Shown piece after piece: positions 37,387 through 47,188 of a stretch of DNA of 64,000 bases. Source of the DNA: Whalleya microplaca. Taxonomy: Eukaryota; Ascomycota; Sordariomycetes; Xylariales; Xylariaceae. Positions within the stretch are counted from its first letter, which is position 1; every line of letters begins with the position of its first letter. Under the pieces are notes generated by a model. It saw only the letters and a list, made by a program, of their open reading frames with translations. It searched no databases and had not been told where the DNA came from. Made by a program: the position numbers and the translations under genes. The DNA lies in the NCBI GenBank assembly GCA_022497155.1, contig MU385712.1:929765-993764 (forward strand), written 5' to 3'.

Positions 37387-38715
37387 CTTAAACAAATTCA
37401 ATAAACTTAACCTATGGGATTCTAGTTCTAGCGAATTCTTCAGGCTTCAAGGGCCTCTTTGCATTAGAAATTCCCATTTATCAAGATACTAGCCGAGGAA
37501 CAATCAACTGGCGAAAAAGAAGCGAAAGACCCCCCGCCCCCTAAGAACTTCAGTCAATTTCTTTAAAACTTATCAATTGACTGGACTTGATTGATATAGT
37601 GTGTATTATCCTCTGCCTATAGCTCTTTTATCAATCGTGCTGCCTTAGGGGATATGATAAAAGGTGGAGAAACAGAGGTTCTACTCGGCCTAGTCTATAG
37701 GAGGCATGTAAGAATTGAATTGTATCCAGCTTTATGAAGAGTAATACAATTTACAGAGACTTAATACTAGCGAAGAAGACAATCCTGGTGATAGGGACAA
37801 TTACGGCACAATTATTCGAGTGGTTATTTCAGAACATTGTCTTCGAATTACTACACAATAAAATATAAAGACTTACGGTAATAACCTTAAATAATAAGTG
37901 TTATAATCTAGAGAATAATTGATTATTACTCGAACGTACTGTAATACTTGGTAAAGAGAATGATCACTCCTTCCTTATAGTAGTTCTATGTCTCACAGAA
38001 CCCAAATATCTAGAGAATTCGGACCTTCATTCATGTTGGAAATATATTAAGCAGGTTGTTGGTTTGTCAAACGTTGTCGGGGCTTCTCCAATGTGAACTC
38101 TAGTAACTAGTATTGAGCGATATACTGTTGGAAGGGACGTCTTATACTATGTACCGTTACCAACTATCTCAACAAGTACATATATGTACACCGGGAAAGG
38201 AACGATGAACCCCCATATGCATGCCCTTCTCGACTGCCTCGAGCTAGTACTGGGGAATCGACCACAATCAGAACCTTGGAAGGCGACTAGGGCATTGCGC
38301 AAGGAACTTCTTCTACCTAGATAATGGCTTCCAACCTTACGGACATGCCAACGAATGAAAGTGGATTCGGATTTTGACATTGTTCGAGCCTGTTCAACTT
38401 TCACCTCTAGCCACCTTTGCCTCGACATATTCGGCAAGGACCACCAGCGACTTGTGCGCACTCATGTCAATAATTTAGAGTTCTAAAATTACCATACCGC
38501 TCTCTTAAGCTATCATCAAGGTCAATTCGCAGTCCTCTCTCCTGTATCAAAGTTTTTAAGGTCTTATGTACTCGAATCTAAACTTTCGATGACTCAGCAC
38601 TTGCTCCAAGGCTAAGTCTAGGTATATAAAGATAGCATCTCCCCGAAAGCACCAGAGGTAGCATTTCTTTAATCTTTCCAGAGGCCAACACAATCACCAT
38701 AACTCATTTGCAACC
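37387..38715. other. Intergenic region upstream of the Fic gene
   Basis: AT-rich 3' flank of the pectinase gene, then the promoter of the Fic gene. A short stretch at about 37,999-38,035 resembles 31,180-31,215 (both contain CAAATATCTAGAGA and TTCATTCAT), possibly an old repeat scrap. A minus-strand open frame at 38,147-38,461 has no motif. Confidence 0.4.
38623..38630 (+). promoter_or_regulatory. TATA box of the Fic gene
   Basis: TATATAAA, 93 bp before the ATG at 38716, with a purine-poor leader after it containing CA-rich sequence typical of fungal 5' UTRs. Confidence 0.45.
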
Positions 38716-39603
38716 ATGGGAACATCGTCGGAAGACGCATTGACCAAGTGCGGTGATGGCATGAATGAACTTTGGGCCAAAATCGAGGACAGCCTTGTTG
38801 AAGTAGTTTACACTTCGAATTTTATTGAAACCGTCGGCTCCAACTACGACGTTACGGAGAAGATATGTCGCAGAATCTTTCGGGGTGAAACCATCCCAGA
38901 TCAAATCCCTCCAGGAAGCCCCGAGTATATCGAAGCCCGAGATGCTCTCATTGACTTAAATCGCCCGAGCAATGCAGAGGAAATTTCTCGCAGTCGACAA
39001 GAGATTATCAACCATGCACAAGCATTGAACTACGCCGTGGACCAGATAGTCCTTGATTCCAAACCGATAACCGAAGATTTCATCCGAGAAGTACACAAGA
39101 AACTCTGCGCAGGGGGGGTGTTAGGAGAAGATAACGGAGAGCCAGGCGTTTACCGAGACTGGCGCATTGCGGCTCGCCATGGCAAAGGGAAAAAAGCATC
39201 TCAATTCATCCACCCCAGAGCTGTTCCCGAATACATGAATAAGCTTGTTTCAGATATTCAAGCAGACATGGCGCAGGCGGAAGCTGATGGGTCAGTCGAC
39301 CCTTTTAATATGGCATCAAGTTATTGTCATAGGCTTGTCTGCATCCATCCTTTCGGCGATGGTAACGGTCGGATGTGCAGGATTATACTTAATGTTCTCC
39401 TTTTAAAATATGCAGGACATGTTAGCGCATTTGGCGGTGATGCGGAAGAACGTGAACAATATCTCGATATTGCAAAACGTGGCAACATGGTGTTCTACGA
39501 TGAGGATGGCGTCGAAGACGAAGAACAGAAGAAGGGCCACCAAGAACTCGCGAGGTTTATTCTAAGAAAGTCGAAAAAAGCGCTGGAATCAATGTGGACT
39601 TAG
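38716..39603 (+). CDS. Fic/DOC domain protein (probable protein AMPylase)
   Basis: A single exon of 295 aa. The Fic core HPFGDGNGRMCR matches HxFx(D/E)GNGRxxR, so the catalytic His and the ATP-phosphate loop are intact. Fic enzymes transfer AMP (or a related group) to a Ser/Thr/Tyr hydroxyl. The substrate flap region GVYRDWRIAARHG and FIHPRAVPEYMNKL precede the core. Near the N-terminus TSNFIETVGS (about 33-42) aligns with the autoinhibitory helix motif (S/T)xxxE(G/N), with Thr in place of Gly/Asn, which would place it in the N-terminal-inhibited class. There is no signal peptide or membrane segment, so it should be cytosolic or nuclear. Fic genes are patchy in fungi and a bacterial origin is possible; composition looks like its neighbours. 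Target unknown. Confidence 0.9.
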   Translation: MGTSSEDALTKCGDGMNELWAKIEDSLVEVVYTSNFIETVGSNYDVTEKICRRIFRGETIPDQIPPGSPEYIEARDALIDLNRPSNAEEISRSRQEIINHAQALNYAVDQIVLDSKPITEDFIREVHKKLCAGGVLGEDNGEPGVYRDWRIAARHGKGKKASQFIHPRAVPEYMNKLVSDIQADMAQAEADGSVDPFNMASSYCHRLVCIHPFGDGNGRMCRIILNVLLLKYAGHVSAFGGDAEEREQYLDIAKRGNMVFYDEDGVEDEEQKKGHQELARFILRKSKKALESMWT

Positions 39604-40380
39604 TGTTCACATTGATTATTACATTGATTATTCCTTAGATTATAACACTCGTCATTTGAGGTTATTACTGTGGCCCTTCATATTATAATGTATAGTAATT
39701 CTTAAAGACAATGTTCTAATGTTACTGACTAATGCATTGGAATTATAAATCAAAGAAAAAGACTAAATTATTTCAATAATAATACTTTGGTATCTGTGTC
39801 GTACGGGAATGGAGCCAAGACCTTTGTATGCAAGATGCCGATATATATTAAATGTTATTGGCTGTTATTCGGTACTTGAGGGACGGATAGCTACCTAGCG
39901 ACGGTACGTATTGAAATAGACGCAGGTTATGAGTAGTATAGTAGTTATTAATAGAGAAGTGTCATTACTAGAGTCAGAGGAGGCAGAGCCTCCTATATAT
40001 AAGCCACAGCCTGTGGGACGTCCAGCCACCTGAATTATCACAGCCACATCCCTGTAATCCGTCAGTACGAGAGCCTGACGGCGGCTCCGTCAGCAACAGA
40101 AGAAAATACGTACTATTCAGATTGGTCTATATAAGGACCTGTTGCCTTCCATTAGAATTAGGAGGCCAGCAATGACCACAGGGTCCTAGAGAATTATTAG
40201 TTAAACTTGATATCTTCTAAGCCCTATCTAAAGCATTATCACAATCTGACGATAATTGGTGTGAACGAGTGGGATTATGCCTACAAGCTTCGAGCCTGCA
40301 AGAAAAAGAGCAAACGGGCGATATTGAACAAATATAATACACAATAAGAGACAAGAACAAATATTTGGCAATCGTAAGAC
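39604..40380. other. Intergenic region occupied mainly by a solo LTR
   Basis: The first 190 bp is the 3' flank of the Fic gene. Positions 39797-40243 are a solo LTR, leaving only 137 bp between the LTR and the exonuclease start codon. Confidence 0.7.
39797..40243. mobile_element. Solo LTR with ATCTG duplication, upstream of exonuclease gene
   Basis: This 447-bp element begins TGTCGTACGG and ends TTATCACA, with ATCTG at 39792-39796 and 40244-40248. It is collinear with the 330-bp LTR at 28823-29152 but longer by about 117 bp. The extra part includes AGGAGGCAGAGCCTCCT, a perfect hairpin arm pair, and TATATATAAG, which could act as a TATA box. It lies 137 bp before the next ATG on the plus strand. 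Confidence 0.88.
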
Positions 40381-41292
40381 ATGGCTACTCCTATGCTGCC
40401 CGCAACCTTGATCTCCTCCCTTCCAACCCTCTTGGTCTTCCTCTCCTCGATACGGCCGTCTCACACGCTCTATCTGGACCTTGAGGGCAAAAAGCTCAGT
40501 CGTAACGGAACCATCTCCCTCATTACCGTATTCGTCCACCCTACACGAGCGACAAGTCTCATCGACGTCCAGACCCTCGGAAAACCCGCCTTCACCACGT
40601 CCAGCGCCAACGGAAAGACTCTCAAGGCCATCCTCGAGGATCCTCACACTCCCAAGTGCCTCTGGGACGTACGCAATGATGCCGATGCTCTCTGGGCCCA
40701 CTACCAAGTCCGCCTCGCGGGCGTCACAGACGTGCAGCTCCTCGAGAATGCCTCCCGCGCCGGCGACAAGACCTACGCCCGCGGGCTAGATAAATGCGTC
40801 GAGAAGGACCTGGGGCTGAAATTCATGGAGGTCCACCGCTGGATCAGAACCAAGAAGGAGGTGCAGGCTCTCTTCCCCAACGACATCTTCGCTCGCCGTC
40901 CCATGGACGCCAAGACGATGCAGTACTGCGTCAATGACGTCATATACCTGCCTCAGCTACGTGATATCTACACCAAGCGCATCGATGGCCAATGGATGGA
41001 GAAAGCTATGATTGAGAGCGCGCGCCGCGTGGTCACCGCCTGCGGCCCTGCGTACGAGCCTCACTCTGAGATGAAGAAGCTGGGGCCTTGGGGCACGGGG
41101 TTGGACAGAGGATTGTTGACGATGGACGAATGGCTTAACAAGTGGGGGGAAGACAGGATGGATGCAATGCAATTGGATATGTTGGGAGGGGACAGCGATA
41201 ACGATTTTGACGGTGATTTTAACGACGACGATTGTGGGAATTCCCGAGACGCTTCGTGGGATGACACATTTGATAGCTGCTGGGAAAAGTAA
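40381..41292 (+). CDS. 3'-5' exonuclease domain protein (DEDDy, RNase D-like)
   Basis: A single exon of 303 aa. The DnaQ-like fold is shown by three metal motifs: Exo I LYLDLEG (D-x-E), Exo II LWDVRNDADAL (with the conserved Asp), and Exo III YCVNDVIYLPQL, where Tyr three residues before the final Asp makes it DEDDy. These enzymes remove nucleotides from the 3' end of RNA or DNA with two divalent metals. The C-terminus has a WGTGLD segment followed by an acidic Asp-rich tail (DSDNDFDGDFNDDDC). Related stand-alone fungal proteins are usually annotated only as 3'-5' exonuclease domain proteins, so the substrate is unknown. Its near promoter is partly LTR sequence. Confidence 0.85.
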   Translation: MATPMLPATLISSLPTLLVFLSSIRPSHTLYLDLEGKKLSRNGTISLITVFVHPTRATSLIDVQTLGKPAFTTSSANGKTLKAILEDPHTPKCLWDVRNDADALWAHYQVRLAGVTDVQLLENASRAGDKTYARGLDKCVEKDLGLKFMEVHRWIRTKKEVQALFPNDIFARRPMDAKTMQYCVNDVIYLPQLRDIYTKRIDGQWMEKAMIESARRVVTACGPAYEPHSEMKKLGPWGTGLDRGLLTMDEWLNKWGEDRMDAMQLDMLGGDSDNDFDGDFNDDDCGNSRDASWDDTFDSCWEK

Positions 41293-42388
41293 ACTAATAT
41301 GGCCTGTTTATTAGATGCTGAACCGAAGTTGCTTGATAGGTCAAGTATAGTGAGTAAGTAACCATACATAATCGTTTTCCACCCCCCCCCTCAAGCTTTA
41401 CAGGTAGACAACCAAATCAATACATCCTGCCCCCTATCTTCAGTGGTCCATAAAAGCATTCAAGAAAGGAGGTATCGATAACTTAAGTAGACCCCAACAC
41501 CAGCTGATCTCCCAGGAATCCAAAAGGGGGGGCATACCACAGTTCCCGTGTGTAGAATCGTTAGTTGGACTAACGTGACCGCGACCGGGTCATCAACTTA
41601 CATTCATTATCATGCTGTCCAGCACACCCTATCCCAGTAGCGTGCTCTCACGACCACCCCCCAAGCACAGGACGAAAAGGGGGTTCTAACAGCTCCCCCA
41701 TCGTGACAAGGTACTACATCCCTAACCCAAGCCAAGTCTTTTCCAGTCACCCCTAACCCCCTTACCACGCCCGTAGAAGGCGTACGGCATCAAACCATGC
41801 ATATAACATAGTCCAGGCTCCGACACATCTGCAGCCTCCTCAACCATCTCTCTCTCATTGTCGCACAAGGCACAAGGCACAAGTCAAGCAACGCGTGGGT
41901 ATCAACTGTATACTTAGACATCCCACCCTCACCGACTTCAAGAGTCCTAGATCCCCGAATTACATGAACCCCGAACCATGAACACGGAACAAAAGCAACG
42001 GGTCATCTTATTCGCAAGCCTTTCATATGCATATACCACGAACAGACAGTTCTTCGTATCAACTCAGCCAGCAACTCACAACATGTAATAAACGCCCCAA
42101 CTCCGACTCCGGCTCCGATGCTGTATGTATGTATGCAATATGCCGTCTTCGTACCATGCATCGCGCAAACCCCCGTGTTCGTCTCTCATGAGTCATGGAC
42201 TGTGTGTGTGCATGCGTGCATGCATGTATCATCTCAACTCCCAGGCTTCGACTTCATAAACACAACTAAGACCCTCAACCTGCCCCTTTAAGCTGACCAT
42301 CTCAACCCTCAATTTCTCATCCCCTGGTATCACGCACCATCCATCAATCTACCCCCCCTCCCCTCCGCACCCGGGATGTATTCGCGAC
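41293..42388. other. Intergenic region between convergent genes
   Basis: C-rich on the plus strand, with runs of C and an alternating TG/CATG stretch near 42,195-42,230. It holds the 3' ends of the exonuclease and PalA genes. No gene is seen. Confidence 0.5.
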
Positions 42389-45300
42389 CTACCCGAACCT
42401 GATCCCGGCGCTCGGGTCCCAGGTGCCGGAGACAGGTTTATTGTAGGCACCCTGCGACGACGGTCCGCTTCCCACACCACTTCCCACACCACCACTTCCC
42501 ACACCACCAATGCCCCCAACACTACCAATACCACTACCAACACCACCCGCACCCGGCGTCCCAACACCACTCCCACCCCCACCACCAACACCGACAGTAG
42601 AAGAGCCCGGCGGACCGGCAAACTTAATGCCCATATCCGGGTTCCACATCGCGGCCTGCATGTGCAAGGGGTTGGCCCTGGGCGGCTGCGGCTGCGGCGC
42701 GACGGGGGACGAAGGCCAAGGCTGGACGGGTTGCGGCGGTGGGGATGACGCCGGCTGGGTTGCGTTGGCGGTGGTGAAGTGCGGTTGCGGTTGCGGTTGC
42801 GGTTGCGGGGGCTGGCTACTACCACTCTGATACCCGCCGTTCCAACTACCGCCAACACCAGAAGCAGCGCTCACGGAGGCGGCGGGCGTGTGCACGCGGC
42901 TGCTGATGCTGCTGCCCTGGGTATGATGCGGACCACCACTCCCACCACCACCTCCCCCTCCTCCAACTCCACCCCCTCCAGCAGCACCAGCGCCCAAACT
43001 CAACCCGCCCAACGGGGGCATCAGCACCTCATCCTCCAGCACGCGCGCCTCACGCCTGCGCTCCGCAACAAACGCCCTCGCGCTGTCGCGGAAGCCGCCC
43101 ACTATGCGACTAAGATCATTGTAGAACTTGCGCGCGACGTCGACGTTGCTCACCAACTCCTTATACTTATAGTACGCGTTCTCCAGCCTCTGCAGCGCCT
43201 GCTCGCGCTCCCTACTCCCCCCACTCCCCGCGGCCGCGACGCGCTTCTGGCCCTCGAACTCGCGGTGCACCCTCACCAGTTCCGCGGCCAGGCGTCCCTG
43301 CTCCTCCTCCTCGTCCTCGAGCAGCCGGACCTCCCGCTCGTAGCGTTCGTCGAGCCGGCGCTCGAAGAAGTCCTCGAAGTGCGCGGCGGCCAGCGCGGCG
43401 CCGTGCGCGCGCTCGAGCCGCGCCGCCTCGGCCGGGATGTCCGCCCTGATGTCGTCGTCGCGCGCGCGCTCGCGGACCGCCTCCGCCTTGCGCCGGCGGC
43501 GGCTCTCGAGCCGCGTCACGTCGTTGTAGGCGCCGCGCAGGCGGCCGAGCGCCGGCTTCAGCGTCTCGGGGATCTCGGTCCGCCGCGACGAGGGCACGTA
43601 GTCCATGATGCCGCGGTCGGGCCCCGCGAGCACCGCCAGCGCGACTTGGATGTTGTGGAACTTGTCGCGCACGACGCCGTCGCTGCTCTCGCTCGTCGCG
43701 AACCAGCCCTGCGTCTCGGCCACCTGGTTCCAGAGCTTCGCGCCCTGGGTGGGCTCGGCTCGGCTCTCGGGCCGCGGCCAGCGCTCCGTGCCGTATTTCC
43801 TGCGCAGCCGGGCATCTTCCTCTGCTTCTGCTTCCAGTAACTCCTTGCCTTCCTCGAACGTGGCTATATCAGCGGCGCGCAGCTTCTCGATATCCACGAA
43901 GCTCCTCTGCAACCGGTGTATCGCGTCTGCCTGGCGGATTTCCTCGGCGTGTTGAACGAGGGTCCCGGGCAATCCGAGTGGTTTCTCAAAGGCTTGTATA
44001 GAACCGGGCAAGTTGAGCGACGAGAGGGTCTCGTGGATCCTCTCGTTGAGCAAGTCGAGCCCCCTTATGATAGTCCCGTTGACCAGACGATCTCTCCGCT
44101 CTTCGTATATCGACTCGGCAATGTGCACGGCGTACGGGACGAGCTTGACGAAGAGAGCAGGACCAAAGTCGGCTTTCTCGCCCAGGTACTCTAGGGGCTT
44201 TGATACCTGGGGCGGTATCCGAGGAACCGCCATCGTGGCTCTATCCAAGATTTTCAGCTCGGATTTCGGTGGTACGGGGTCTACAATTGCGCTTGTTAGT
44301 CGACAAGTCCAGCTAACTAGCCCGGAGGATTGGAGGGCATACTCAAGTAAATGACGTCGTTGTCTCTCTCTGCTCGTTTCAAGTCTTCTTCCACGCGCCT
44401 CTTAAGCCCATTGAGATCATCAACCACCGCCTTATTGAGATAACCGCCTTTGCTCTCCTTGAGCCCTTCCCCCACACAGGCAACAGCATCGCGCAACCGC
44501 GCAATCTCCTCGCCGTACCGCCGTTTCTCCAGGCAGTCACAGGCAGCCCGGTACTGGGCAGCGGCTGCGAAATGGTGGTGCTTCGCGCTCGTGTGGTGGA
44601 TCCAGCTGCTGCTGATAGCCTCGGACCGCATAGCGGCCTCGCCGGCGTCGTTGTACAGATCGGACACCTTGGCGGCCAGCTTGGCGATGGAGGCATCCTT
44701 GTAGCCGTCCATAACGGCCTTGTGCCAGAAGCACTCCTGGCCCTGCGCCAGCTGTAGATTGATCAACGAGTCCAGCGTGTGGATGTCCATGTCTTCCGGC
44801 GGCGTCGTTCGTAGTTCGGGTATGATCTCGTTCTTCAGGTGGGTCAAGACACCGGCGGCCTGGCTGAAGTAGTTGGCGGCGGTCTTGAGACCCTCGGTGG
44901 TGGAGCGGTTGCTGGCGATGGCGAGCTGGGAGTAGAGGGCGGCGAGGTTGTAGAGGATGCTGGCCAGTTCGAATTTCAAGTTGTTATGTACGATAGGCCG
45001 GTCGGTGTTGTAGCCCAAGGCGGGATACCAGGTGAAGTCGGCACCGATCTATGCAAGAAAGTCCCCCATCTTAGCTTCTGAACTGTTGGCAAGGTCTCTG
45101 CTCTTCACTATAGCACCACCGGTATATACACCGGTATATACACCGGTATAAAGACAAATAGCAGCAGGCAGTAAAGAACGTACATCTATAGGGAACTTGC
45201 CCCCGATCCAGACCAACTGGGCAGCGTAGGCCTGCAACCTCCCGAGACCGCTCGGATGCGCCTCGCGCACGTTGACGGCGTCGCGCCTCAGGGCATCGAT

Positions 45301-45429
45301 CACGTCGAGGTCCTGGCGGAACATGTCGGGATGCTGGTCGTACTTCGTGGAGATGTACTGGCGGACGGCCGACGACAGCGAGAGCTGGTTCCCCCGGCGG
45401 AAGGGGACCGCGAGGATGTTGTTCTGCAT
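42389..45429 (-). CDS. palA: pH-response regulator PalA/RIM20 (ALIX homologue)
   Basis: Exons 45429-45184, 45048-44343 and 44280-42389 join in frame to 947 aa. PalA is an ESCRT-associated scaffold that binds YPxL motifs of the transcription factor PacC and brings the PalB protease to it during alkaline signalling. The BRO1 domain spans about residues 1-370 (MQNNILAVPFRR start, GADFTWYPALGY, KFELASILYNLAALYSQLA). The middle coiled-coil V domain follows (EYLGEKADFGPALFVKLVPY, then a charged helical region, and YYKYKELVSNVDVARKFYNDL). The tail is Gly/Pro/Gln-rich with a QPQPQPQP run and two copies of a W(N/D)PxxGI(K/R)F motif, one at the extreme C-terminus. Splice junctions restore FPID-IGADFTW and VIYL-NPVPPKSELKILDRA exactly as in homologues. 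Intron 1 contains a short tandem repeat. The GC-rich third exon creates long spurious frames on the other strand. Confidence 0.95.
45120..45152. repeat. Tandem ACCGGTATATAC repeat in palA intron 1
   Basis: Nearly three 12-bp units, each containing the palindromes ACCGGT and GTATATAC. They lie wholly inside the first intron of palA, so no coding effect is expected. Confidence 0.7.
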
Positions 45430-47188
45430 GGCGGCGGTGGTTGTAGTTGTGTATGGAGTTGGGCCGAGTGGAATGGAGGAATGACTTCATCCCGCCCGCC
45501 TTTTCAGCACCAACAGACGATCTTTCGTTTTGGTTAGTGGGGTTGCCTAGTGCTACCATCGCTGCCTTCCAGGGGCTCTTCCAGGGGCTCTTCCAGGGGC
45601 TTAGGCACCCGTCAGGCCCACCTGTCTAACTGTAATGTGAGTGCCTATTTCGTTCCCTGACTGAACTCTCTTTTTCCGCGTGCGTATGTAAAGTTCTAAT
45701 GTTCCTAGAATTATTCTGTAGTGAGTAGCCGATATGGTTGACAAGCTGAGTAGTAGGTCAGATGTAATAATCTGAAGTGCTGATATTTATAGAGTGATTG
45801 AACATTATTCTATCCCCACGAACACCAAGTACATACAACACTAACCTACATGTAAGCTGATCCCCCCTTTTGACCCAGAGATGGCACCCCTTTTCTATCA
45901 GAACTACCTAAACTTTGAGGTCTAAGTTCAGCTTGACAGTCACAAGTTCACCGTTTCAGTGCACAAACAGCATCGTCTTCGGCTCAGCGTATTTATATTC
46001 ATGCATATTTGCCCTATCTAAGTACATATCTACAACCCCCCTTTCCCCCCCAATCGGCCAGCCACATCGATCACATCCCATCCATCCATCCCCACACACC
46101 TCGTCTCGAGCACTTCGATCTCAAGTGGTGGTTCCCCAATTCCAAGTGTCCTCCACCTCTTCTGCCAAAAATACTTGATTGTAAAAAAAACCCCGTGGAA
46201 AAAAAAAGAAGATATAACCAAAACCCAGATGATATCGCCAACCATGAGCTTTTTGTGCGGCTTGAAATCAACAAACAAAAAAACACCCCACTACCTACTT
46301 AAGGTATTGGTGGTGGTGGTGGTGGTGGTGTTTTTTATCCCCGCCCGTAGTGTCTATGCTGCTCTCGTAACTCCTGTGCCGGAAAGATGAAACCAAGTCT
46401 ATGGTACAACACAAGTAGTAGTAGAAGACGCGCCACGAAAATAAAAAGGGGCTATGGATGATGGTGTAGGTTTTATCCCGGCCTCTATGCCAAGATCGTG
46501 AAATGGTCAAAGTGAAATGCTTAATGAGAATGCAATATTGCGCTGGTCCCCAGGCTCGCCGGCAACGAAGCTGCGTACTAGAAGAAAATGTGCAGCGGTA
46601 GCCGTATCTTTGGCTAGCTAGCGGAGAGAATCGTATAGAGACGTTAAGGAAAGGAGGGTGGGTTGTGTGTGTGTGTGTGTGCGTGTGTGTGCTGTGTATT
46701 AAAGCAATATCGGGACCTCGACGGGTCGGACGCGGATACTGGCGCTGGTAGAAGTACAGTATTTTGACAAAGACGACATCTGGTCGAGGCCGAACACAAA
46801 GCATGGCTATGCTGAAGCGGTCGTGCGGGGGTTCGCGTGAGGAGTCGGCATCCAGGGTCGAAACAGAAACGTGGACATCCAACGGTGGGAGTTCTCAAAA
46901 TCAACCAATTCTCAAAGTAGGTGGGCGCAGCTACCTTTACGCCAAGACAGTAGCTTACCAGTCCCCGGGAAGAATAGGTGTCCATGGGTATAATAAACGC
47001 GGGAGAAACGTAGAGGTATGTAAAAGGAGGACACTGATACGCGTGCGAAGTCGTGGCGTGTGTATCCATGGGAAGAGCCCATTCGGCTGTCCAATCCAAG
47101 CCTCCCCAAGCTGAAAACATCGTCCATTTCCAAACCCGTCATAAAGTAAAATCGTTATTCCGTTCGTAACTCGCCAAACGATAGTCGC
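45430..47188. other. Intergenic region with simple repeats
   Basis: Upstream of palA and downstream of the glycosyltransferase gene. It holds three tandem 12-bp TTCCAGGGGCTC units (about 45,568-45,600), a GGT triplet run (about 46,305-46,330) and a GT dinucleotide run (about 46,657-46,690). Open frames on both strands overlap these repeats and carry no motif. Confidence 0.5.
46657..46690. repeat. GT dinucleotide microsatellite
   Basis: About 16 alternating GT units with one GC interruption. Likely length-variable. Confidence 0.75.

Noticed and set aside
36171..37401. Minus-strand frames of 198, 115 and 205 codons across the pectinase gene
   Set aside because: Antisense shadows of the GH28 coding sequence.
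31180..38035. Similar 35-bp segments at 31,180 and 37,999 as a mobile repeat
   Set aside because: Similarity is confined to CAAATATCTAGAGA and TTCATTCAT; no ends or target duplications could be defined.
38147..38461. 104-codon minus-strand frame
   Set aside because: No motif and no supporting splice sites; neighbouring frames contain stops.
20340..41292. Secondary-metabolite gene cluster
   Set aside because: No polyketide synthase, peptide synthetase, terpene cyclase or P450 is present; the NmrA-like and PTH11-like genes alone do not make a cluster.
42779..43840. 353-codon plus-strand frame
   Set aside because: Shadow of the GC-rich palA exon 3 on the other strand; Ala/Arg/Leu-rich with no motif.
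46295..47120. Minus-strand frames of 195 and 158 codons
   Set aside because: They run through GGT and GT microsatellites (His and Thr-His runs) and carry no domain.
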